From: Ophiodon elongatus
Taxonomy: Eukaryota > Chordata > Actinopteri > Perciformes > Hexagrammidae
Length of the DNA: 64,000 nucleotides
Direction: 5' to 3'
Assembly (NCBI GenBank): GCA_016806645.1
Contig: JACSYO010000389.1
Span: forward strand, 1,224,001-1,288,000
Shown: in pieces, positions 12,801 through 22,589 of the stretch
Numbering within the stretch: the first letter of the stretch is position 1
How the letters are laid out: every line of letters starts with the position of its first letter
The notes under the pieces: model-generated
The model's database searches: none
What the model saw: only the letters and a program-made list of their open reading frames with translations
Told to the model about the DNA's origin: nothing
Program-made: the position numbers and the translations under genes

Positions 12801-15800
12801 GACTGCACAGTGTCCAGGAACAGGGAAAGGTCAGCAGGGAAGGGGACTTCCTCTGCTGCTTCTTCAAGAGCCAGAGACCGCAGTGGTCCCCAAATTTCAG
12901 CCAAGATCTCGCCCTTCTTCTGGGCATCTTGACGTTCCCCCTTAAGGGAGGCCAGCTCTCGCTCTAGCTTATCAACTTCTGAATTCTCCCTCTCTGAGGC
13001 GTCCTGGTTGGCATGGACGCCTGCCTCTCTCATAGATGCGAGTTCACTTTCAAGCCGAACTATTTCCACCCTGTCGCTCTCTGAAGCATCGCGGCTCGCT
13101 TGGACGGCTGCAAGCTCCGCCTCTTTCATCAGAGCCAGTTCTCTCTCCAATCTGGCAACTTCCATCTTTTCCTCCTCCAGAGCCTCCCGACTTGCATGCT
13201 CTGCTTCTCTCAGGGAGGCTAGCTTGCCCTCTTGCCCTGCCTCCTCCATCCGCTCTCTTTCCATGTCCTCTAGGCTGGTTCGGAGAGCTGAGACTTCTGC
13301 ATCGGCCCTGCTGGCCTGCTCGGCCCACTGCTGCCTCTCCTCCTCCCTCCGCTTGACGGCCTCGGCCAGCTCCTGATCCATCTGCCGGAACTGAGCAGTC
13401 AAGATCTGGGCAGAAATTAGACGGAGAGAAGGAGAAAGAGGATATGAGTGGGTGTGTGTGTGTGTGTGTTGTGTGGCTCAGGCAAACAATACATAAATGT
13501 GACGTGCCATCAGGATGAGGGTGTGACTGTTTCAACAGTTTTTCTTTTCATAAAGCAGGAGCACTATTCATTCCAACTGAAGCATCTGTGAATATCTGCC
13601 AACATGCGCAACAGTCTCCAAACCAACACACTAAAAATATCTGCACAAATGGCAACCAGTGCATCAGGATCTGTACCTGTTTTTGTTGATCAGCGCTGCT
13701 CACTTCCTGCTGCAGCATTTCCAGCACTTGGGAGCGAGAGTTGAAGGCCTCCTCGAGTTCTTCACAACGCCTCTGTGCTGCATGCAGGGCCTGGGAGAAA
13801 ATAAACAACAAGAGACCAAATCATCGAACATGTACCTGTGAAGTGTGGACATCATCTGCTCTTTTTCACTAGTGCAAAAGCTGAAACATTTTTGTGTTCA
13901 TCCCCTCGAGATGAACTGAGGCAAATTTAAGTTATGTGCCAGTTCTCAAACTTCAATTAAATAATGGGTTTCAGCTCTAACTATTTTCAGAATAAAGTGT
14001 TACAGTTCACGGACTACGTTTGGCCTGGTCTGGAGGGTTTTTCTTGAGTCTGAGAATAGAATAATAAAAAAAAAAAAAACCCTGCAATTAATTAAGTTTG
14101 ATAACTGATGCATCATTTGAGTAGCTATTATTGCAAAAATGCTAAATCATAAGAGGTGCCAGCTTCTCAAATGTGAATATTTGCTGGTTTTTGTTGTCTG
14201 TTTTCTATAATAGTAAACTATATAAATTTGAAACTGACTGTTAGTCACAACAATTTGAAAACAAGCAAATTAAACTTTACAACTTGGGTAGAAAATTGTT
14301 ATGGGTAATTTTTTGTACTCTTTATTGGCCAAACAATGAATTAAAGGTAATAATCAGCAGATCAATCGATAATCACAGTAATTGCAGCGCTACAAATCAA
14401 CAGAAAGAGAAGAAAAAAGTAGTGAATGAATAAACCACAAATCAAAGATCCGTTTTTTTACGGATCTCATGGGATCTCATCTCATCTTTTACCTGCTGAA
14501 GCTCGCCGTCACTCTGAGACTGTGTTGTGACCTGCAGCAGCTCTTCCTCATGTTTCTGGATTTGTTCCTGGAAACGCACATCCTTCTCACAGACCACAGC
14601 CTGCAGTTTCCCCAACTGAAAACAAAAGCACAACACATCATTTAAAATCATTGTTTGTTAACGGAGTGTGACTACATGTCAGGAGAGAGACCCAGATGCG
14701 CCACCTGTTCAGCGTGGGCAGATTCCTTCTCTTGAAGGAGCCGTTCGGTGGTCTGGAGCCGCTCCCGGAGCTCTCTGCTGTTGGCTTCCTCCTCGCTCAG
14801 CTTGTTCTTCAGCTCCTGGAGCTCCTCCTCGACTGCAGCGCCGGCTCCTGTGAAAGAGCTGTCCGGACTCTGCTGTAGACAAAACAGATGTTGAAGTCAG
14901 ATAAAAACCTTGAGCCATATTGTCAGTTTGTGGTATATCTCAGTCTATCTCTGTATAAGATTGTTGTTGTAAAAGGCAGCAGGAGGAGGATTTGTGAAGG
15001 TATTTGGACCCATTCAAACTTACTGGTGCCTCTCCTTGTCCTCGCAAATCTGTTATCTGTTTGTTGAGTGCCACCATCTTTGCTTTGGCCTGCATTTTGA
15101 GTTTAGTGAAGCGAGCATCAGCTTCATCCTTGTCGTTCTGTGGATACGAAGCATAAAAGGCATTAGTTGACGTAAAAAATATAACTGACTTTTGGGGTTT
15201 TGATAGAAAACAAAAACACACACACACACAGGTTATGTACCTTGAGCTGTGCATCTTTGTTAAACAGCTGAGTGTCTTTGTCTCGGATGAGCTCCTTCAG
15301 CTGGACCACCAGTTGTTCCAGGTGAGCCAGCCTCTCCATGGCCTCCTCAGGCCCCTCCGACTCCAGAGGAGCCGGGCCCTCACCGGCAGGGAGCTTAGGC
15401 ACCAGCATGCCCTGTTCGAGGAAATGGATGTGGTCAGTTTATTCGTCACGTTTAGACTCAACCTGTAAAAACAGCTGTATAATGTTCTAATCCAATAAAA
15501 GATGCTACTGAGCTGCATTATGGGAAATGGAGGATGTACCATTTGAAGCTGCCTCAAAAGTAAAAAGTCAGGATATCTCAGCTTCTGCTGCTTCAATTTA
15601 GACCATTCATTATCTTTTGAGTAACGCAACTTAATGGAAGTGGCATTAAATCACCGGAGTGCCTCTTTAATGTGGCAGAGAAAAACGTGTCCTTGAATGT
15701 GGAGACACTCTGTAGTCAAATAAAGTATGCAAATATGATATTTTTAGTCAGTGAACGTATGCGAAGCAAGATAAAGCTGCCTTGACCTATTTATGTACAA

Positions 15801-16078
15801 ATAGGATGTACATAAATAGGCATATATGCCTTAAGAAATAAAATGTCTTTAGTTTAAAAGATCATCATCCTCTTGTGTTTTTTCAACGGTCGCTCCAAAA
15901 AGGAGGATAAAATGCTCTGGAGACATAACATTACTTATTTAAAAGCAGGGCACACAGTTTGCAATACTCTTGATTTTAATTCGTTATAAATAATGTGTTG
16001 CTCTCTTACCTGCGGATCTGCATCTGGGCCCTCCTCTCCAGAGAGCTCCTGGAGGACGGTGGCCAGACGGCTGAACAT
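2151..16078 (-). CDS. golgb1: Giantin (golgin B1), complete coding region in 19 exons
   Basis: Giantin is a very long coiled-coil tether anchored in the Golgi membrane by a C-terminal tail; it acts in COPI vesicle tethering and Golgi organisation. Coding exons, in transcript order: 16078-16010, 15411-15241, 15137-15024, 14872-14705, 14615-14493, 13790-13677, 13405-12709, 12620-12544, 11760-11700, 11233-6151, 6050-5639, 5549-5316, 5233-4394, 4289-4096, 3974-3815, 3484-3384, 3287-3216, 2491-2410, 2288-2151. Every junction is GT-AG and every phase closes, giving 8,910 bp and 2,969 residues (human about 3,259). The start MFSRLATVLQELSG resembles the family N-terminus. Most of the protein is Glu/Lys/Leu-rich heptad coiled coil. 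The last exon encodes one hydrophobic segment (TPLLFSLYLLTVHVLLLLC) that ends three residues before the stop. Family motifs such as KMRKFAKTKQQKILELEEEN and VAELARDLL support the call. Single exon edges could be off by a few bases. Confidence 0.96.
2492..3215. other. golgb1 intron with diverged dispersed repeat
   Basis: Intron between the last two short exons. About 2650-2870 belongs to the AT-rich family carrying 'taatcgagaa…aatcgatag' blocks. Other copies of that family lie at 11262, 13950, 17553, 34955 and 42148. No other feature was seen. Confidence 0.5.
3768..3805. repeat. (AT)n microsatellite next to a splice donor
   Basis: An AT dinucleotide run followed by cata/caca. On the minus strand it starts about 10 bases after the golgb1 donor at 3814 (GAGAG then gtgtgtatgtatat), so the donor itself merges into the repeat. 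Confidence 0.9.
6151..11233 (-). other. golgb1: Giant 5,083-bp internal exon of golgb1
   Basis: This one exon encodes about 1,694 residues, over half of giantin. Its first ~220 codons are acidic and Ser/Thr-rich (around 10640-11160) and should not form coiled coil. The rest is almost unbroken Glu/Lys/Gln/Leu heptads. Three copies of a K-x-QxA-x3-RKE/D-type motif are visible at about 9777-9824, 9381-9430 and 8452-8500. A SLQDDRDRV motif lies at about 6300-6345. The exon starts with the last two bases of a split Ala codon and ends with the first two of a split Arg codon, matching its neighbours. Many long open frames on the opposite strand here are shadows of the purine-rich coding strand. Confidence 0.95.
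11262..11495 (-). repeat. Two dispersed repeat fragments in a golgb1 intron
   Basis: About 11262-11340 has the 'gattgattttctgtcaattgac' type of sequence of the TAATCG-rich family. About 11350-11495 reads, on the minus strand, as the common fish repeat with 'aagtactgtatttaaat…gtacttttactctgcattta'. The latter family also occurs at 42016-42090 and 63826-64000. Confidence 0.5.
11761..12543. other. golgb1 intron, no further feature
   Basis: 783-bp intron between the 61-bp and 77-bp exons. I see no coding, RNA or clear repeat signal. Confidence 0.6.
13791..14492. repeat. golgb1 intron holding a TAATCG-family repeat
   Basis: About 13900-14395 ends with 'aatcagcagatcaatcgataatcacagtaattgcagcgct', the typical end of an AT-rich dispersed fish element. 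It includes a poly(A) run at about 14067-14079. Nothing else was seen in this intron. Confidence 0.5.
15412..16009. other. golgb1 intron, no clear feature
   Basis: 598-bp intron. It contains a short imperfect inverted repeat (aaataggatgtacataaataggc, near 15795-15822) and nothing else I can support. Confidence 0.5.
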
Positions 16079-16318
16079 AAAGATGGCACTGTGAGGGGGA
16101 AACACAGCAAAGTAACATGAGTAATGTCTGGCATATATTTCAATTTCTTTGCCACACCTGTGCCCTTGTCTTACTTACAGTGCAGCTTTATGTTTGTAAT
16201 ACAGAGTATATAATGTAGGATATGCACACACACGTGCCCTTCTACAGTCTTGAGGTAGAAGAAGGTTGAGGTTCTGCCTGACCTTGAATGACACGTCCTC
16301 TTAACCTGTTCTACCCTA

Positions 16319-16430
16319 GCCTATTTTTGAGGTTTCCGCACGAAAAAAGCATGGCCATACTAAAATGAGTACAACTCTGCAACCACAAGGTCTATTTGAA
16401 TAATTTCGGTGTTATTATAATGGTAATAAC
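16319..16430 (+). repeat. Dispersed repeat, copy without an insertion
   Basis: The blocks ctatttttgaggtttccgc, gcatggccatactaaaa and tatttgaataatttcggtg match 21489-21570 at most positions. Here the sequence continues past 'ggtgttatta', whereas at 21571 a MITE begins at the same point. Confidence 0.6.
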
Positions 16431-17699
16431 CGTGAGATTTTTTTAAATAATGTGTAGATATCAGTATACATATATGTCACTGGTTAAAAGTAAATGAAGA
16501 TAGCACACAGAAAAATGAAAAGATTTCAGGTTCACCTATAAAAAAAAAGCACTTTCAGGATGATCATCACTTTAGAATAATGCAGTTGCAGGTTTAAAAC
16601 TATTTCATATCATAGCACAATATGTGAACACTCTCTCTGCACAGTGTGACTTTGAATAAAGTGAAGCAGAAAACAACAAGAGAGTTTTTAGTACAGACAG
16701 GTCAGAAAAATCCTGACAATTTGGATTTATTGAATAGTTTATTTCTTCATTTATTTACCAAAACTATTTATTTTACTTCTTTTTTCACTAACTATGTGTA
16801 ATACATCCATATACAGCATTAACATACACAATGCCAAACTAAAAAACTGTTTTTTGCTCTGAAATCTCTATAAAATGCATATTTTTGTTCTCAAAATCAG
16901 AGTTCTGGAGAGTAAAAAGGCTGTTACTTTTTCTGTGAATGGTTTTCAGAGCCGAGTGAGACCTCCTCTTATTATTCACAGAATTTTGCTTTTCTTTTTT
17001 CTGTGTCCTCTGCTCAGTCCTGCAGCATCCTGATTCACGGTTTTCAGCATTTCATGACGAGGTGAGAGGCTTTCTAACTTATGTTACTGTTTCATGATTG
17101 TCTGAGGCTGGTGTTTTTTGGCTCACAGATCGCTGAGGCTGTGGTCTATAGGTATTTGAGTGCTATGTGCGGAATCCCTGTCTTCTTGGCGTTCTTTAGC
17201 GTGGTCGCAAGGCTATGTAGCATAAAGCTAACTCGAGCAAGGGAGACATATGCTCAGCAAGTCCAGTGGCTGGCGAGATATGAATATGAATATTTGGTTA
17301 TGCATTTGGTTGGTCTTGTTTAGTTGTGTTTGGAGCATGTACAAATGTCTTACATGAGCTTGTAGCCCGGCAACATCATTATATTTGTTCTTGATTAGTG
17401 TCTTCTCTCCCAGGGGGAACCCCAAAGTTTTTAAAAAGGGGTACACCTGGGCCGTCGGGTGGAACAGGTGTGACTATACACATAGTCCCAAGCATATTTA
17501 CTGTATTTTACCTTTGTATACACAGTGTGTCCATGCAGCATGTTACATTACACCAGAGCCGAGACTATTAGTCAATTAGTCTAAAGGATAGAGAAATAAT
17601 TGCCAACTATTTTGACAATTAATTATTTTTCAAGTCAACATTTCTTAGTTTTAGCATCTCAACTGTGAGGATTTTCTGTTTTTATTTAGTCTTATGTGG

Positions 17700-17757
17700 T
17701 AATAAATAATTATTTCCCCGCTACGGGACTAATAAAGGATTATCTTATTTTATCTCT
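17700..17757 (+). mobile_element. 3' tail of a non-LTR retrotransposon
   Basis: 'ttccccgctacgggactaataaaggattatctta' carries the 3' end motif ('gggactaataaaggattatctta') found at the tails of many teleost LINE copies of the L2/CR1 type. Only the 3' end is present, as expected for 5'-truncated insertions. Family assignment is from memory. Confidence 0.55.
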
Positions 17758-18194
17758 CAATGTGCCAATAGACAAACAGCTAAAAACAAGGACAACAAAG
17801 GTGAACAAAGAAAGGAAAGATATACATGTAGATCTACACACAAGTAGATGGCAAAATTAGGGGAATTATACAATGATTTTCAATTAATTGAGAAAATAAG
17901 CTGCAATTAACCTATAAATATATGCAGTATTATGTAAATAGTTGTAGGTTACACATGCATATAATAAGATTTAGAATATTTGGAACCATTTCTATAAATA
18001 AACTATAAAACCATCATTTAATCAATTTCTCCATCTCCAAAGCAACACATTGTCAGACACCCCCCTCCGGCCTGTTGTTCTCCGAGCCGCACCTGGCAGA
18101 ACCGACTGTCACCAAACCCTGCTCGGACACTCCACTACGCATGCGCTACTCTTTTCGTGAACAAGCAAAAGATTATAGCAAGCTAATGCGAAAA

Positions 18195-18242
18195 ATGGAC
18201 GGCAAACTTTACAGGCGGCTGGACAGCGACGTCCCCAAATAG
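18195..18242 (+). other. Short upstream reading frame (15 codons)
   Basis: ATG in good context (aaaaATGG) followed by DGKLYRRLDSDVPK and a TAG. It lies about 95 bp before a donor-like site (ACA then gtaagt at 18338). It could be an upstream ORF in a 5' exon of the small plus-strand gene. This is speculative. Confidence 0.25.
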
Positions 18243-18500
18243 ACGTAGGCATGCGTGAGGATTAAGAAACGGCGGAGGGAGCGGGACAATCCGTGGAAAC
18301 ATCCGGTGTTTACTCCGACTGTACTTTGAACGATACAGTAAGTTAGCTAACGCCACTTAGCTCGCTAACGCTGGTGACTAACCTGGAAGGACAGCTTCTT
18401 TAAAACCCCTTTAAAACCGGTGTTATTCTCCGTGAGTGCCACTTATGTAATGCAGCCAAGCAATGGGGGTATTTTTTTGAAGAAAGGACCTGTGACTCAC

Positions 18501-18600
18501 CTGTGCGACTGCTTCCCAGGTGAATGTATCTGCTTTTTGTGGGGTATGTTTCCTCGGATGGATGGAAGAGCATAGCCACATCACCAAACATTCCCGGAAA
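18501..18600 (-). other. golgb1: Non-coding first exon of golgb1 (5' UTR)
   Basis: The coding start lies in an exon at 16088-16010 that has an acceptor 10 bases before the ATG (cctcacag, exon from 16088), so an upstream non-coding exon is required. The best candidate ends at 18501 with a strong donor (CGCACAG then gtgagtc). The transcription start is probably near 18600, downstream of a CCAAT box in the right orientation. The intron 18500-16089 is about 2.4 kb. The 5' edge is approximate. Confidence 0.6.
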
Positions 18601-18630
18601 CGAAACTTCCTTCGCTCTGATTGGTCAGCC
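18595..18630 (-). promoter_or_regulatory. golgb1: golgb1 promoter with CCAAT box and ETS-like sites
   Basis: On the minus strand the segment reads gaccaatcagagcgaaggaag, with CCAAT at 18624-18620. ETS-type GGAA cores lie nearby (ggaagttt and ccgggaa). There is no TATA box, as is usual for housekeeping genes. The small plus-strand gene begins about 190 bp away, so this may be a shared divergent promoter. Confidence 0.5.
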
Positions 18631-18792
18631 CGGACTTGCGTTTTTTAAGGGACCGTCTGCAACTTCGCAGGCGTCTTCCACTTCTTAGGGAGTGTCTGCA
18701 AACACATATACGTTCATCAAACGAAAAATGAGCCCGTAAGCCAAAAAAATATATACATATTTTTAATTTCTGCATCCTCAGAAGACAGAATA

Positions 18793-19074
18793 ATGATGGC
18801 AGGGCACAACCAAAGAGTCAACCAGATCATCATCCACGGCAGGCAGCTCGGGAGGAGTCTGATGCTGCTGGTCCACTACACCACGGTGTTCGTGGCCTTC
18901 GCCGGGCGCTCCGTGCAGTGGATGGTGGATGTTGTGAAGTGGACCACCGTGTTTGCGCGCTACACGGTGTCAGTGTTTGACTCCATCTACAGGCATCTGC
19001 ACTGGGGGAAGAGGACAAGCGGCGCCGGTGGTGCCAGAGAGATCTGCCCGGGCTCTGAGGTGGAGCCGCACTGA
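18793..19074 (+). CDS. Unrecognised small membrane-associated protein, 93 aa
   Basis: I do not recognise this gene. The frame starts MMAGHNQRVNQIII and stays open for 93 codons with GC-rich third positions, in sharp contrast to the AT-rich flanks, which favours real coding. Residues 23-66 are hydrophobic and aromatic (leucine, valine, phenylalanine, tyrosine, tryptophan) with spaced arginines and lysines, as in an amphipathic or membrane-dipping segment. TTVF occurs at 30-33 and again at 51-54. The tail is glycine-rich and polar. A strong acceptor (tttctgcatcctcag, exon from 18782) precedes the ATG by 11 bases, so a non-coding 5' exon is likely, perhaps ending at 18337 (ACA then gtaagt). A poly(A) signal lies at 20326. 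It is divergent from golgb1. Function unknown; Met1 or Met2 could start it. Confidence 0.7.
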   Translation: MMAGHNQRVNQIIIHGRQLGRSLMLLVHYTTVFVAFAGRSVQWMVDVVKWTTVFARYTVSVFDSIYRHLHWGKRTSGAGGAREICPGSEVEPH

Positions 19075-20331
19075 CTCCTTGTTTGTTGTAACTTTGTCTA
19101 CCTGTGCTGTCTAGACATGCAGCCAAATTAAGACAACAACAAAGACTCCAGCTGAAACTGAAGAGGGGAAAATGAGGCCTTACTGAAGTTTGAAAAGCAT
19201 AGCTTTTTACTTTTTTTTAAGCTCTTTAAACATAGCTATTTGTTTCAGTCTTACTTGTGGTATATTATTACACGTGGTTACTTAATACGTGTATTCGATG
19301 TTTTGTCATTATCCAAAAAAACGCTTTCAAAATGTTGGAAACTAAATTTAAGGCTGTTTGTGAGACACAATGGGGGGAAAAACCCTGTTGCTGTCATTTA
19401 TGCCTCTTATCTCTGATAATAATATCTGACATGACTGTTAATGCAAATTTGTTACAGAGTAATGCAAACTAGAGGCAAATATATTAAGCATACATACTGT
19501 ATGTATTTTCTGTATTACATTATTCCAGTACAGCAGAGGGAAGGATTTTTTTTTATTTAAAGCTACATCATCAGCCAAATGTTTTATTTACATCTGTGCC
19601 TGTCTGAAGCCGACACAATATTTCATTTTGCTTCAACATCTGTTGTTTTTTGGCAAACAGGCCAATCCTTTTGTGGTATCGATAATGAAACTCATGGAAT
19701 GGACAATGGGAATTATCACTCTGGCTGCATCTATGGAGATGTTGCTTCCCGTGGTTTTCCTGTGATTATCTGAAACTTATGCTTCTGTTTTGCAAGTTTT
19801 ATGGCCAGAATGAAACCCCAACACTCCTCCTGTGAATGTATTCAAGAGGCAACTGATATGAGTTTCACCTTTCCTGGACTGTTGATATGAGAAACGGAGA
19901 AAATTAAGGGTGAAATGTTGCTTTAAAATGTCCCACAGCTGCATTTATTAATGCAGTTTGCATTTCTACTTTTGTATTAATACATGCAGTTTAATTTTTA
20001 GCATATTTAGACTTCAGTATAAGCACTAACATATATATATATATGTTTTTCTGTTATTGTATTATTACACAAGTTGCAAGTCTTAAAAACGCACTGTTAG
20101 AAACATGAACAACACTTATAGCTGCTGAATACCACTAATACAAGATTTATGAATAATTAATATTTATGGTGTTATTTTCCTTGTTTCTTGTATCGACACT
20201 TGAGATTGAAAAGCTTTCTGCATGTTTTTATATACATTTTACGAACTCAAACGGACATGTTTGTTAAATTACTGTACCAATCAACCATGGCTCATATTAT
20301 TCTTGGTTTTAAATTGTGATGTCCAAATAAA
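19075..20331 (+). other. Probable 3' UTR of the small plus-strand gene
   Basis: 1.25 kb, AT-rich, without another reading frame of note. It ends at an AATAAA (20326-20331) followed by a T-rich stretch. A short palindromic (AT)n run (aacatatatatatatatgttt) lies near 20029-20048. Confidence 0.45.
20326..20331 (+). terminator. Poly(A) signal after the small gene
   Basis: AATAAA in 'gtccaaataaaagtctc', with a GT/T-rich region following. It is the first well-placed signal downstream of the 93-residue frame. Confidence 0.5.
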
Positions 20332-20960
20332 AGTCTCAACGAAATAGTTTCGCAATCTTTTTTTTTTTACAGAATGAAACACAACTAGAGCAGCAACTAA
20401 AGGTTATTATTTATTAATGATGAATCTGCTGAGGGTAGTGTGTTTTTGTCGTGTGCATACACTGTAAACCACCAATTTAGTTTAAATAAAACTTTTGAGT
20501 GGTCATTACTTATACTTTTATTTTTTTAAAACAACTGTGTCATTACTAAATCTATTTAGTTGTTTTCACTAATCATCTGAAATATTGAGTGCAATATATA
20601 GTATGATACGTTTCTGTAAGGGAGGGGCGGGGCCCGTTTGATTAGTGCCGTGTGCACCGCAGTGACGAGTCGAAAAAAGTCCGTTAGTCCTGCTGCTGCG
20701 TCCGACCGGGGCCTCCTGTGACTTTGAGTTTACAGTTATAATAAAGCGTATTTAATAAAGTAAAAAGGTCGTTGTGATACGGAGTACAAAGTATCAGCTG
20801 TATCTGCAATACACAGCCTGCTGACCAGTTACCTGTCTCTCGCTTTCACCCACGAATCTCGAGCAACAGACGCACACAGAAATATATAGAAACAGAACAG
20901 GCACGTGACCTTCTCAGGTGCGTTCAATGCAACTGGTCATTTCGAGTGTCTCTCACTAAA
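20332..20960. other. Intergenic, with a GC-rich stretch
   Basis: A GC-rich stretch at about 20617-20720 (ggaggggcggggcccg, gtccgaccggggcctcc) looks like a small CpG island or Sp1-type promoter. No gene was assigned to it. It could be the promoter of the degenerate SAMD3-like sequence downstream. Confidence 0.35.
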
Positions 20961-20962
20961 TC

Positions 20963-21214
20963 ATGGCGGTACAATTTGGTATTACACTGCATGCATTTTC
21001 TTTAATAACTAGTCTTAAATTTATGGCGGTACAATGGAGTATTATCCTGAAAACATTTCTTTATTAATTACATAGTTTCAAAATCATAGCGGTGCAATGG
21101 AGTATTATCCTGAAAACATTTCTTTATTAATTACATAGTTTCAAAATTATAGCGGTGCAATGGAGTATTATCCTGAAAACATTTCTTTATTAATTACATA
21201 GTCTTAAATTTATA
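20963..21214 (+). repeat. Tandem repeat, four copies of 60-63 bp
   Basis: Units start at 20963, 21023, 21086 and 21149 with 'atggcggtacaat' or 'atagcggtgcaat'. They contain 'ggagtattatcctgaaaaca' and end 'ttaattacatagt'. The last two units are nearly identical; the first is most diverged. The array sits just upstream of the repeat hosting the MITE. Confidence 0.9.
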
Positions 21215-21488
21215 ATAATACTCTTCAGTGTTAACATGCTGACGATTTTCTGTGGGGTCCAGTTCATAACGTTAACATGTGTGTTAGCATGTGCTGCGTT
21301 TTAAGCTAGCTGACAATACGATAACATTACGTTAGCTTTTCAAAATGGTGTTTGGTTCGGTTGCACAGGAGTTATTTATTGCATTTATAGCATTGACTTA
21401 GCTAGCTTCTCAAGGCAAGACGTCATTAAGTTGGTTATTAGCAGAGGCTTGTTAATGTTTTGCAGTGGAGTTAACCTTTCCAAAACGA

Positions 21489-21570
21489 ACCTATTTTTGA
21501 GGCCTCCGCTCGAAAATTGCATGCCAATGCTAAAAAGAGTAACCACATGCCTATTTGAGTAATTTTGGTG
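21489..21570 (+). repeat. Dispersed repeat, copy interrupted by a MITE
   Basis: Matches 16319-16420 (ctatttttgaggcctccgc, tatttgagtaattttggtg), then breaks at TTAA where the piggyBac-like element starts. Confidence 0.6.
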
Positions 21571-21574
21571 TTAA

Positions 21575-22105
21575 CCCTCCTGTTACCTTTTGGGTCAATT
21601 TGACCCCATTCAATGTTTAACGTCTCTAAATAAATGATTGACATAATTTTTCTTGCTTCATATTTCATGACTTTTTCTAATTTAATGGGGACAACTTGGT
21701 AAACACAAAATTAACATGATGGGGTGTGGGTGTAGGTGTGTGTGGGTGTACCTGCCGTTCCCGCACAAGGTTGCAACGTTGTTGATAAATTCAAGCACCT
21801 ACACCTGGTCTCACATTCCCACACATTCTAGCCTCTGTCTTCCAATCAGTGAGATTTTATGGTGATCTGCATATTTCACCATAGTCGCGAACAGGTATTC
21901 TGGGTGTATCAGGGGGGTGGGTGTTTTTATTTATTTATTATTATTTAAAGGGCTATTTAGGTAGTCAACAAACAAACATAAAGTACCTGACACTTAAACT
22001 TGGGAAACAATATGAATTATAATCATTTTCTGGAGGTTTAAATTGCTGGGGTCAAATTGACCCCAAGGGTAAAATATATGAGTAAATTTGAAGGTAATAG
22101 GAGGG
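21575..22105. mobile_element. piggyBac-like non-autonomous DNA element (MITE)
   Basis: The left end CCCTCCTGTTACCTTTTGG is followed by gtcaatttgacccc. The right end is its reverse complement with about 25 extra bases (ggggtcaaattgacccc … ggtaataggaggg). A TTAA lies directly before the left end (21571-21574), the target site of piggyBac transposases. No TTAA follows the right end, so that flank is mutated or rearranged. The 531-bp body has no transposase frame. The GGGTCAATTTGACCC palindrome is itself an inverted repeat. Confidence 0.6.
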
Positions 22106-22333
22106 CATGATTTAGAACTGTCACCATTATTTGAACCCTGTTGAGCATGGTTTTATAGAATAAAGTTCACACCTTCCCTCATGCGTCTGATTCTCTTGTA
22201 ACTAGTCTACATTGCTTAACATTATTGATAGTTATTTAATGAGAAATGTCATAATTGTGTTTTTACATTGTTATTTGTTAAGGACTCGGATGATGATGAC
22301 TCATGATGATGAGTTTGGGATGCTCCTCTTTGA

Positions 22334-22585
22334 GAAAGAAGGTGCCGTGTGATCATCTTCCCTACATCTCAGTCCAGTCTCATTGAAGGAGAAGTTGTGA
22401 TGGACAATATTCAAGACCTGCCAAAAGCCATGTGCCTTCTGTTTGGACTTGCATACGCACTGCATCCGAACTACCCCAAGTCTATGAAGCTCACATTCCA
22501 GTTCATCCAGCAGGTACTTCTCACTTTGGGCCACAGTGAACTAAAACCAAAGTTACAAACCTTGAAGAACCAGCTTGCAATGTAA
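22334..22585 (+). pseudogene. 3' terminal fragment of a SAMD3-like repeated fish gene
   Basis: In frame from about 22340 to the TAA at 22583, the sequence encodes a piece with EGEVVMDNIQDLPKAMCLLF, YALHPNYPKSMKLTFQFIQQ and ELKPKLQTLKNQLAM. I associate this C-terminal block with the multicopy fish genes annotated as SAMD3-like. An in-frame TGA at 22331 closes the frame upstream, and no earlier exon was found, so this is either a last exon whose partners are lost or a broken copy. AATAAA overlaps the stop region (22585-22590). Confidence 0.5.
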
Positions 22586-22589
22586 ATAA

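Larger units (their letters stand above)
16089..18500. other. golgb1 first intron, repeat-rich
   Basis: About 2.4 kb. It holds a dispersed repeat copy at 16319-16420 that matches 21489-21570, TAATCG-family sequence at 17553-17680 and 17860-17920, and a LINE-type 3' tail near 17710-17755. The last 350 bp (from about 18050) is GC-richer, with ACGCATGCGC (NRF1-like) near 18137. It may be part of the divergent promoter region. Confidence 0.5.

Noticed and set aside
18830..19126. 98-codon minus-strand frame over the small gene
   Set aside because: Shadow frame; the plus strand has the acceptor, better codon use and poly(A) signal.
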